NCBI GenBank assembly: GCA_029268085.1
Contig: JAJUHD010000158.1
Span: 1 to 5,665 of the forward strand
Source of the DNA: Bacillota bacterium
Lineage (GTDB): Bacteria; Bacillota; Clostridia; Oscillospirales; Oscillospiraceae
Direction of reading: 5' to 3'
DNA length: 5,665 nucleotides
In this document: one piece after another, positions 1-5,195 of the stretch
Position numbering within the stretch: the stretch's first letter is position 1
Layout: every line of letters begins with the position of its first letter
The notes under the pieces: generated by a model
Seen by the model: only the letters and a program-made list of their open reading frames with translations
What the model was told of the DNA's origin: nothing
Databases searched by the model: none
Position numbers and translations under genes: made by a program

Positions 1-636
1 AACGGCCATTATGACCCGGCCACGGGAACTGTAACCTTTACGACCACCCACTTCAGTCTGTACGCCGTGGGCTTTAACCAGGTGAGCTTCGGCGATGTGC
101 CGACGGGCGCATGGTATCATGATGCGGTTGACTTCATCGCGGCGAGGGGAATCGTCACGGGCACCGGAAACGGCAGCTTCAGCCCGAACATCGGCGCGAC
201 AAGGGCGATGCTCGTCACCGTTTTATACCGTCTAAGCGGCGACAGCGGGAGCTACAAGAACAGCTTCTCTGATGTTCCGTCCGGCACATGGTACGAGAGC
301 GCAGCCGGCTGGGCGGCGGCGAACGGCATCGCAAGTGGCGTCGGCGGCGGATTGTTTGATCCCGACAAGGGGATAACCCGCGAACAGCTTGCGGTGATTC
401 TGTACAACTACGCAAAATACAAGGGATACGACGTTTCCATCGGCGGGGACACGAATATTCTGTCCTACAGCGACGCGCTTTCCATATCGGATTATGCGTA
501 CGAAGCGATGCAGTGGGCCTGCGGCGCCGGCATCCTCAAGGGCGACACAAACGGCAGCCTGAACCCGCAGGGCGCCGCCACACGCGCGGAGATTGCGGCC
601 ATGCTCGAAAGGTTTGTCCGGAATGCGGTGAAGTAA
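1..636 (+). CDS. SLH-domain cell-surface protein, C-terminal part (5' end outside window)
   Basis: The reading frame is open from base 1 and ends at TAA 634-636, so only the last 211 codons are seen; the GTG at 67 is internal. The first codons give a Thr-rich stretch ending HFSLYAVG, a linker type often found just before the anchor of large clostridial surface proteins. Three S-layer homology domains follow: about 88-237 (FGDVPTGAWY to VLYRLSG), 265-426 (FSDVPSGTWY to YNYAKYKG) and 466-621 (YSDALSISDY to LERFVRN). Each has the expected hydrophobic core and a TR motif (ATRAM, ITREQ, ATRAE). In this family, three C-terminal SLH domains form a trimer-like fold that binds secondary cell-wall polymer, commonly pyruvylated, and holds the protein on the outside of the cell. 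The function of the missing N-terminal part cannot be known from this window. The gene looks richer in GC than the transporter gene that follows. The domain call is firm. Confidence 0.93.
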   Translation, partial: NGHYDPATGTVTFTTTHFSLYAVGFNQVSFGDVPTGAWYHDAVDFIAARGIVTGTGNGSFSPNIGATRAMLVTVLYRLSGDSGSYKNSFSDVPSGTWYESAAGWAAANGIASGVGGGLFDPDKGITREQLAVILYNYAKYKGYDVSIGGDTNILSYSDALSISDYAYEAMQWACGAGILKGDTNGSLNPQGAATRAEIAAMLERFVRNAVK

Positions 637-803
637 TTCCGTAAAAAACAATAAATTTACATACCGACGGTTATATTTGGAATGGTATGCTGTCAACGGA
701 GGAGTTCGTCGTGGAATGATTTGAAAATACAAAGTGTATTGGAATTGCACTTTATAAATTGCACATACTATGTATATCCTTAACAGAAAGACGGAGATAT
801 AGT
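637..803. other. Intergenic gap between SLH-protein gene and symporter gene
   Basis: This AT-rich stretch has no convincing gene. It contains no clear intrinsic terminator for the SLH gene and no textbook sigma-A promoter for the transporter. The best -35/-10 pair I can draw, TTGCAC 745-750 with TATGTA 769-774 and an 18-base gap, is weak. Structure is concentrated at 731-764 and is listed separately. A good Shine-Dalgarno-like GGAGGAG at 698-704 has no useful reading frame behind it. Confidence 0.6.
731..753. promoter_or_regulatory. Imperfect palindrome, candidate operator or small hairpin upstream of symporter gene
   Basis: The outer six bases AAAGTG (731-736) are mirrored exactly by CACTTT (748-753). 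Two further inner pairs and one G-T pair also match around the centre at 742, giving 8 of 11 Watson-Crick pairs. The 8-mer AATTGCAC in its right half (743-750) recurs directly at 757-764, a 14-base period. Symmetry plus a repeat about 50-70 bases before the start codon is what a transcription-factor site looks like. I do not recognise the regulator, and no transcription factor gene is in the window. Chance symmetry in AT-rich DNA is possible. Confidence 0.3.
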
Positions 804-2243
804 ATGGAATTACAAGTCATTCCTTTAATCATCGTAATCGGCTATCTTTTGGGAATGCTAATTATTGGCTTCATCGTCAGCAAAGTTTCTATAAAAGACA
901 GCAAAGATTACATGCTGGCCGGACGCAGAATGGGACTGTTCATGGTAGCGTTCTCGCTCTCTGCGAACAATATCGGCGGCGGTTCAACCACAGGGCTTGC
1001 TGCAAAAGCTTTTGGCGACTGGGGCTTGAGCGCGAGCTGGTATGTGTTGGCGGCATCGCTTGCCATGATCCCGCTTTCATATTTTGCGCCTAAGATACGA
1101 AAAACACTTGCTATTACGATCCCAGAGGTTGTGGAACGCCGCTTTGGAAAGTCCATGGGTTCCGTCACTGCAGTACTAAACATTTTGGCGCTTTTTTTCT
1201 TAACATCATCTCAGATTGCCGCATCCGGTTCGGTCGTTTCCACATTGACAGGAATACCTCTTAATGTCAGCCTGATTATAGCCGGCTTGGTTGTTATCAT
1301 ATATACAACTATGGGCGGCATGATCGCGGATCAGATCAGTGATCTAGTCCAGTTTATAATTATACTGGTTGGCTTAGGTATTGCCACACCATTTGTAATA
1401 AACGGATGCGGCGGGTGGGAGAATATTTCAGCTAAATTGCCTCCCGTTCAGCTTGACTTTTTCAAAATAGGCTGGATCACAATAATCGGCTATGTTTTCA
1501 ATTATTTCTGCACTTTCTTATCGGGGCCGGAGATGGTCAGCCGCTTTGAAAGTGCAAAAGATGAAAAAACAGCCAGAAATGCAGCTCTGCTTTCCGCAGT
1601 ACTGATGGCGGCAATGGCAATGTTCCCGACAATTATCGGTCTGTGCGCTCTGGCGGTTAAAGATAAATTCCCTGATATAGCGGGTAGTACAGCCATGATG
1701 AAGGTCACCAGCGCTTATGCGCCGGGGGTAATTACCGGATTTCTTGCCGCCGCGATAATTTCAGCGACCATGTCCAGCGCCGACTCCAACCTGTTGGCTA
1801 TGTCAACGATGTTTATTAATGACCTCTGGATGAAGACTAAGCATGCCGTGGAGTTAACTGAAAAGAAGATAATTTTCCTGACTCGTTTAAGCAACGTTAT
1901 TTTTGCCGTCGTTGCAATGTTGATTTCACTTTTTAAAATCGATATCATAACCATGAACACATTTGCTTTTGCAATTCGCTGCGCAGGTCCGTTCGCTGCC
2001 TATGGGCTTGGTCTTGTTGTCCCGAGAGCAACCAAAAATTCTGGAATTATTTCCATTATTATTGGTACCATTGCTGTTGTTTACTGGCAAATACTGTCGG
2101 GCGGAGGCTTCTATCTTGGAGTCCTGCCGGTGGTATTTGGCAGTGCCTGCGGTGCGGCATCATTCTTTATAGTAAACTGGATCGAGTGGAAACGCGGCAT
2201 TGCACCCGCTCCGTCTCCCTATATTGATAAATCTGCCGATTAG
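804..2243 (+). CDS. Sodium:solute symporter family (SSS/SLC5) transporter
   Basis: A 479-residue inner-membrane protein that probably imports a small solute together with Na+; the substrate cannot be read from the sequence. It has about 13 hydrophobic segments, roughly at residues 3-24, 43-62, 74-97, 122-150, 153-175, 180-200, 222-243, 258-285, 308-340, 357-375, 383-406, 411-430 and 437-458, as expected for the LeuT-fold SSS family. Family signatures are DYMLAGR (35-41) after the first segment, GGGSTTG (58-64) in the unwound helix, YTTMGGM (167-173) and SATMSSADS (320-328). Ser324-Ser325 align with the Na+-site Ser-Thr pair of PutP. The ATG at 804 is chosen because GGAG at 793-796 sits 7 bases upstream. 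A TTG at 759 would add 15 polar residues and has no ribosome binding site. It appears to be a single-gene unit, with a possible operator upstream and a strong terminator downstream. It reads as lower in GC than the SLH gene. Length is normal for the family and no key motif is missing. Confidence 0.9.
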   Translation: MELQVIPLIIVIGYLLGMLIIGFIVSKVSIKDSKDYMLAGRRMGLFMVAFSLSANNIGGGSTTGLAAKAFGDWGLSASWYVLAASLAMIPLSYFAPKIRKTLAITIPEVVERRFGKSMGSVTAVLNILALFFLTSSQIAASGSVVSTLTGIPLNVSLIIAGLVVIIYTTMGGMIADQISDLVQFIIILVGLGIATPFVINGCGGWENISAKLPPVQLDFFKIGWITIIGYVFNYFCTFLSGPEMVSRFESAKDEKTARNAALLSAVLMAAMAMFPTIIGLCALAVKDKFPDIAGSTAMMKVTSAYAPGVITGFLAAAIISATMSSADSNLLAMSTMFINDLWMKTKHAVELTEKKIIFLTRLSNVIFAVVAMLISLFKIDIITMNTFAFAIRCAGPFAAYGLGLVVPRATKNSGIISIIIGTIAVVYWQILSGGGFYLGVLPVVFGSACGAASFFIVNWIEWKRGIAPAPSPYIDKSAD

Positions 2244-2276
2244 CAAAGGACCTTGATATTATGTTATAACAAATAT

Positions 2277-2313
2277 AAAAACAGGACGCGGATTGAAAAC
2301 GCGTCCTGTTTTT
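2277..2313. terminator. Bidirectional intrinsic terminator between convergent symporter gene and glnS
   Basis: ACAGGACGCG (2281-2290) pairs perfectly with CGCGTCCTGT (2300-2309) across a 9-base loop. Four A's lie before the stem (2277-2280) and T's follow it (2309-2313), so the hairpin has a U-tract in either direction. It lies 33 bases after the symporter stop and 10 bases beyond the glnS stop, so it can end both convergent transcripts. Confidence 0.93.
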
Positions 2314-2322
2314 ATAAATAGG

Positions 2323-3984
2323 CTATTTATTGAAGCTGTCCTTCAGCGCGACTGAACGGTTAAAAACAAGGTGCTCGGGAGAACTATCGCGGTTGTCAAC
2401 ACAGAAGTAGCCTTTGCGCATGAATTGATAGGAGTGGGGGAAAATTGCGTCCTTCAGGCTCTTTTCGACCTTGCAGCCCTTCAGAATCTGAAGGGAATCT
2501 GGGTTCAGACATTTGATAAAGTCCTTGTCGCCTGCGTCGGGATCAGGGTCTGAAAACAGGTTTTCATAAACGCGTACTTCGGCATCAATCGCGGTATTAG
2601 CATCAACCCAGTGGATAGTACCCTTGATCTTGCGTCCGTCCTTTGGGTCACCGCCGGAGGATTCGGGATCGTATTCCGCGAGAACCTCGACGACATTGCC
2701 GTTTTCATCCTTAATACAGCCGGTGCATTTGGCGACATATGCGCCCTTAAGCCGGACTTCATTTCCTGGGAAAAGTCGGAAGTACTTTGGCACCGGAACT
2801 TCCATAAAGTCCTCGGCCTCGATATAGAGGCTGCGGGAGAAGGAGACCTCGCGCTCACCGTCTTCAGGACGGTTCGGGTTGTTTTCAACCATGAAGGTTT
2901 CGGTTTTGCCTTCGGGATAGTTTGTTATAGTAAGCCTGATCGGATCAAGGACCGCCATAACACGGGTTGCCTTTTCGTTCAGGTCTTCACGCAGACAGTG
3001 CTCAAGGAAGCTGTATTCGACGGTGCTGGGCATCTTGGCGACCCCGATTCGATCACAGAAGCTCAGTATCGCCTTCGGCGTGTACCCGCGGCGGCGCAGC
3101 CCGCAGAGTGTGGGCATACGAGGATCGTCCCAGCCGGAGACGCGGCCTTCCTCAACCAGACGGCGCAGCTTACGCTTCGACATGACGGTGTAATTGATGC
3201 CGAGACGTGCAAATTCGATCTGGCGCGGCTTTGACGGTACGGATACGTTTTCGATTACCCAGTTGTATAGCGGACGGTGATCCTCATACTCAAGCGAGCA
3301 AAGAGAGTGCGTTACGCCCTCGATCGCGTCTTGTATGGGATGGGCGAAATCATACATCGGGAAGATGCACCACTTCGTGCCCTGTCTGTGATGTTCAATG
3401 AAGCGTATACGGTAAAGGACCGGATCGCGCATATTGAAGTTGCCGCTTGCAAGGTCGATTTTTGCACGCAGCGTATACTTGCCTTCAGGGAATTCGCCCG
3501 CGCGCATACGGCGGAAAAGGTCAAGGCTCTCTTCTATAGGCCTGTCCCTGTACGGACTTCTTGCGGGTGTCGCAGTATCTCCGCGGTATTCCTTGAATTG
3601 CTCTGGAGTCAGCTCGCAGACATACGCAAGACCTTTCTTGATAAGCTCCTCGGCATAGCCGTAGGTCTGCTCAAAATAGTCCGAGCCATAGAAGAACCTG
3701 TCGCCCCAATCGAAGCCCAGCCAGTGGATATCCTCCTGTATAGCCTCGACGAATTCGGTGTCCTCCTTGGCGGGGTTGGTGTCGTCCATGCGGAGATTAC
3801 ATAGACCGCCGTATTTCTGGGCGGTGCCGAAGTCGATATATATTGCTTTAGCGTGGCCGATATGCAGATAGCCGTTAGGCTCGGGCGGGAATCGGGTGTG
3901 AACCTTCATGCCAGCATATGCTCCGCCCTCTGCGATGTCCTCGTCAATTAAATCGTGTATAAAGTTGCTTGTATTTTCGTTCAT
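2323..3984 (-). CDS. glnS: Glutamine--tRNA ligase (GlnRS)
   Basis: A 553-residue cytosolic class I aminoacyl-tRNA synthetase that joins glutamine to tRNA-Gln using ATP. It matches E. coli GlnRS (554 residues) along its whole length. The Rossmann catalytic domain carries FPPEPNGYLHIGHAKA with HIGH at residues 41-44, RMDDTNP (65-71), SPYRDRP (143-149), the MRDPVLYRIRF block (185-195) and KWCIFPMYDFAHPIQDA (204-220). VMSKRKL (267-273) is the KMSKS-class loop in the form typical of GlnRS. The C-terminal anticodon-binding beta-barrels include DPRMPTLCGLRRRGYT, CLREDLNEKA, GRKIKGTIHWV and the terminal FNRSVALKD. GlnRS rather than GluRS is indicated by PPEPNG, MSKRK and the two-barrel C-terminus. 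The ATG is preceded on the minus strand by AGAGGA, 10 bases away (plus-strand 3995-4000). It has its own promoter at 4031-4059. The gene is complete, with no frameshift. GlnRS is patchy in Firmicutes, many of which make Gln-tRNA by the GatCAB route instead. Confidence 0.97.
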   Translation of the reverse strand: MNENTSNFIHDLIDEDIAEGGAYAGMKVHTRFPPEPNGYLHIGHAKAIYIDFGTAQKYGGLCNLRMDDTNPAKEDTEFVEAIQEDIHWLGFDWGDRFFYGSDYFEQTYGYAEELIKKGLAYVCELTPEQFKEYRGDTATPARSPYRDRPIEESLDLFRRMRAGEFPEGKYTLRAKIDLASGNFNMRDPVLYRIRFIEHHRQGTKWCIFPMYDFAHPIQDAIEGVTHSLCSLEYEDHRPLYNWVIENVSVPSKPRQIEFARLGINYTVMSKRKLRRLVEEGRVSGWDDPRMPTLCGLRRRGYTPKAILSFCDRIGVAKMPSTVEYSFLEHCLREDLNEKATRVMAVLDPIRLTITNYPEGKTETFMVENNPNRPEDGEREVSFSRSLYIEAEDFMEVPVPKYFRLFPGNEVRLKGAYVAKCTGCIKDENGNVVEVLAEYDPESSGGDPKDGRKIKGTIHWVDANTAIDAEVRVYENLFSDPDPDAGDKDFIKCLNPDSLQILKGCKVEKSLKDAIFPHSYQFMRKGYFCVDNRDSSPEHLVFNRSVALKDSFNK

Positions 3985-4030
3985 TATTTTCCGTTCCTCT
4001 CATCCTTAAAAGCAAGAAAACCATGCAGGT

Positions 4031-4059
4031 ATTATAAACGATTCTTGTAGTAATTACAA
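4031..4059 (-). promoter_or_regulatory. Sigma-A promoter of glnS
   Basis: Read on the minus strand: -35 TTGTAA (plus-strand 4054-4059), a 17-base spacer (4037-4053), and -10 TATAAT (plus-strand 4031-4036), a perfect -10. Transcription would start near 4024, giving a leader of about 40 bases before the glnS ATG. The leader shows no T-box or other riboswitch. The -35 and part of the spacer lie inside the palindrome at 4045-4059. Confidence 0.8.
4045..4059. promoter_or_regulatory. 7-1-7 palindrome resembling a PerR/Fur-family box
   Basis: TTGTAGTAATTACAA is a near-perfect 7-1-7 inverted repeat: six of seven pairs match and the seventh is G-T. It agrees with the Bacillus PerR consensus TTATAATNATTATAA at 11 of 14 defined positions. 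It covers the -35 and part of the spacer of the glnS promoter and lies about 11 bases upstream of the -10 for the rightward flavoprotein gene, so a bound repressor could affect both. A perfect 8-bp palindrome (GTAATTAC, 4050-4057) also lies within it. The match is by eye, and AT-rich divergent promoters produce such symmetry by chance. Confidence 0.4.
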
Positions 4060-4076
4060 TAATTATGTGATAAAAT
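4045..4076 (+). promoter_or_regulatory. Promoter of the thioredoxin-reductase-like gene
   Basis: TGATAAAAT at 4068-4076 is an extended -10 (TGn plus TAAAAT, five of six matches). TTGTAG (4045-4050) is a possible -35, but the gap to TAAAAT is 20 bases, or 18 if GATAAA at 4069-4074 is used. The extended -10 may compensate for the poor -35 placement. A start near 4083 would give a leader of roughly 28 bases. The ribosome binding site AGGAGG (4097-4102) lies 8 bases before the ATG at 4111. Confidence 0.55.
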
Positions 4077-4110
4077 ACATTACAGCCAGACGACGCAGGA
4101 GGAAACATAC

Positions 4111-4920
4111 ATGACGGATATCATCATCATCGGCGGAGGACCCGCGGGCGTTTCCGCCGCGCTGACAGCCAAAAACAGGGGCAAAAGCGTAAAAATTATA
4201 TCAAACAGCGTGGAGCAGAATAATCTCTGGAAGTCAAAAAGTGTTGAAAACTATCCCGGAATGTCCAACGCGAGCGGCGAGTCGATTCTGATGACCTTCC
4301 GTAAGCAGATTGAAGACGCGGGGATAGAGGTAGTAACAGGCAGGGCTCTGAACGCGCTTTCGATGGGTGGTTATTTTTCTGTTTCGGTCGGTCAGGACTA
4401 TTTCGATTGCAAAGCGCTGATTTTGGCATTTGGGATTGTGCAGCAGTCGACTTATCCCGGCGAGCAGGATTTTTTGGGCAGGGGAGTATCCTACTGCGCG
4501 ACCTGCGACGGTATGCTATACCGCGGCAGGAAGGTCGCAGTCATCGGGCTTAATGAGGAAGCGGAAAGCGAGGCGGAGTTTCTTCGTTCTATCGGCTGTG
4601 AAGTCGAATATTTCGATAAAAACAGGGCAAAAAAGTTCGAGATAAAGGGCAGAGACACTGTTACGGAGCTTGTTGCAGACGGAACGGCTTATCCAGTAGA
4701 CGGTGTTTTCATCCTCCGCAGCACTATCGCGCCCAGCAGCTTTCTCGCAGGGCTTGAGGTCGTAAACGGTCATATAATCACGGACAGCGATATGAGAACA
4801 TCGGTTACCGGAGTGTATGCGGCAGGCGACTGCACCGGAAGACCATATCAGATCGCAAGAGCCGTCGGGCAGGGGAATACGGCCGCTCTTTCCGCCTGCG
4901 AATATCTTGACAAAAAGTAG
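4111..4920 (+). CDS. Thioredoxin-reductase-like FAD disulfide oxidoreductase with degenerate NADPH site
   Basis: A 269-residue cytosolic flavoprotein, clearly shorter than ordinary bacterial TrxB (about 310). The N-terminal FAD fold has GGGPAG (8-13) and the TrxB signature VENYPG (45-50). The redox-active pair sits in YCATCDG, with Cys129 and Cys132. The C-terminal FAD segment is GVYAAGD (234-240) followed by YQIARAVGQGNTAAL. The middle domain differs: where NADPH-type enzymes have a GxGxxA motif, this one has IGLNEEAESEA (145-155). Where they have the HRRxxxR cluster that holds the NADPH 2'-phosphate, it has EYFDKNRAKKF (166-176). The rest of that domain is shortened. In the known clostridial ferredoxin-linked thioredoxin reductases (FFTR) and the related DTR group, loss of these motifs goes with loss of NADPH use, so an electron donor other than NADPH is likely here; that is inference. 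It probably reduces thioredoxin or another disulfide partner, though no thioredoxin gene is adjacent. The start is fixed by AGGAGG 8 bases upstream. There is no terminator directly after the gene, and the valS promoter begins inside its last codons. Confidence 0.88.
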   Translation: MTDIIIIGGGPAGVSAALTAKNRGKSVKIISNSVEQNNLWKSKSVENYPGMSNASGESILMTFRKQIEDAGIEVVTGRALNALSMGGYFSVSVGQDYFDCKALILAFGIVQQSTYPGEQDFLGRGVSYCATCDGMLYRGRKVAVIGLNEEAESEAEFLRSIGCEVEYFDKNRAKKFEIKGRDTVTELVADGTAYPVDGVFILRSTIAPSSFLAGLEVVNGHIITDSDMRTSVTGVYAAGDCTGRPYQIARAVGQGNTAALSACEYLDKK

Positions 4921-4935
4921 TCTATAACATATAAT
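4907..4935 (+). promoter_or_regulatory. Consensus sigma-A promoter for the valS T-box leader
   Basis: TTGACA (4907-4912), a 17-base spacer and TATAAT (4930-4935) match the sigma-A consensus at all twelve positions with ideal spacing. The -35 lies within the last codons of the flavoprotein gene (Leu-Asp-Lys), and the -10 lies just past its stop. The expected start is near 4942, about 10 bases before T-box Stem I. A full-strength promoter fits a gene whose control is by premature termination. Confidence 0.88.
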
Positions 4936-4951
4936 AATATAATAGTTTAAA

Positions 4952-5165
4952 GGCTTTGAACGGGAAGTATGGTCGGTTTGTGCGGCAAAGAGAGAAAGCA
5001 TATGGTGAGAGCTTTTGCGCACTTCGATTATTGGTCGCCCCGGAGCCGGCCGAAGGAAATGTCGGTCCGTACGCTCGCGTTATGAGCATTCGAGTGCGCC
5101 GCGATTGCGGTGAATTCAGGTGGTACCGCGGTTTAACGCCCTGAGCATCAGCTCGGGGCGTTTTT
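4952..5165 (+). ncRNA. T-box riboswitch leader, tRNA-Val specific
   Basis: This leader RNA senses uncharged tRNA-Val. Stem I: GGCT (4952-4955) pairs AGCC (5044-5047), then an asymmetric TTGAA bulge, then CGGG (4961-4964) pairs CCCG (5039-5042). The specifier loop has AAGTA on its 5' side (4965-4969) and the valine codon GTC at 5034-5036 on its 3' side. GTGC (4980-4983) pairs GCAC (5019-5022). The AGAGA bulge near 4989-4993 and the GGTGAGA loop (5004-5010) are the conserved parts that dock on the tRNA elbow. Further hairpins follow at 5048-5067, 5072-5096 and 5097-5112 (CGCCGC/GCGGTG, the Stem III position). The T-box itself is CAGGTGGTACCGCG (5117-5130): CAGG pairs CCTG (5140-5143), GCG pairs CGC (5137-5139), and the 7-base bulge TGGTACC offers TGGT (5121-5124) to the tRNA 3' ACCA, which requires discriminator A. 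The folding was done by eye. Confidence 0.95.
5135..5165 (+). terminator. T-box-controlled intrinsic terminator upstream of valS
   Basis: CGCCCTGAGC (5137-5146) pairs GCTCGGGGCG (5151-5160), with one T-G pair and an ATCA loop, followed by a T run (5161-5165); A5135-A5136 can extend the stem. Its 5' arm includes exactly the bases (5137-5143) that close the antiterminator, so the two folds exclude each other. When tRNA-Val is charged the hairpin forms and valS is off; uncharged tRNA stabilises the antiterminator. It is also the first terminator downstream of the flavoprotein gene. Confidence 0.93.
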
Positions 5166-5195
5166 GATTATCTGTATAGATGAGGAGGAAATATC

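Noticed and set aside
619..641. CGGAAT/ATTCCG hairpin at the end of the SLH gene as a terminator
   Set aside because: The stem is only 6 bp with an 11-base loop, and it is followed by an A run rather than a T run, so it does not fit an intrinsic terminator on the plus strand.
232..750. Minus-strand open frame of 172 codons opposite the SLH gene
   Set aside because: It is antisense to three clear SLH domains, its product is Arg/Ala/Val-rich with no recognisable domain, and it has no ribosome binding site. It is explained by the GC-rich third-position pattern of the real gene.
739..753. Catabolite-response (cre) site overlapping the upstream palindrome of the symporter
   Set aside because: The central CG and the downstream conserved C of the cre consensus are not matched, so the resemblance is too weak to call.
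682..783. Small peptide genes in the gap, including a 10-codon frame from ATG 687 and a 34-codon frame from ATG 682
   Set aside because: Neither start has a ribosome binding site. The good GGAGGAG at 698-704 is followed only by GTG-GAA-TGA or ATG-ATT-TGA.
759..803. Upstream TTG start adding 15 residues to the symporter
   Set aside because: The added residues are not typical of SSS N-termini and there is no Shine-Dalgarno before 759, while GGAG at 793-796 is well placed for the ATG at 804.
2611..3804. Several plus-strand open frames opposite glnS (2611-3234, 3277-3804 and shorter ones)
   Set aside because: glnS is certain along this entire stretch on the minus strand, and the antisense products resemble no family I know.
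4972..4974. First GTC in Stem I as the T-box specifier
   Set aside because: It lies on the 5' strand of Stem I and can pair with 5025-5029. Specifiers lie on the 3' side, where a second GTC (5034-5036) is placed opposite AAGTA.
4516..5022. Minus-strand frame of 168 codons opposite the flavoprotein gene end
   Set aside because: It is antisense to a well-conserved flavoprotein segment and runs across the valS promoter and T-box Stem I. The product shows no domain.
4956..5144. 62-codon plus-strand frame between the flavoprotein and valS
   Set aside because: It lies within the T-box leader, where structured RNA accounts for the sequence, and it has no ribosome binding site or recognisable product.
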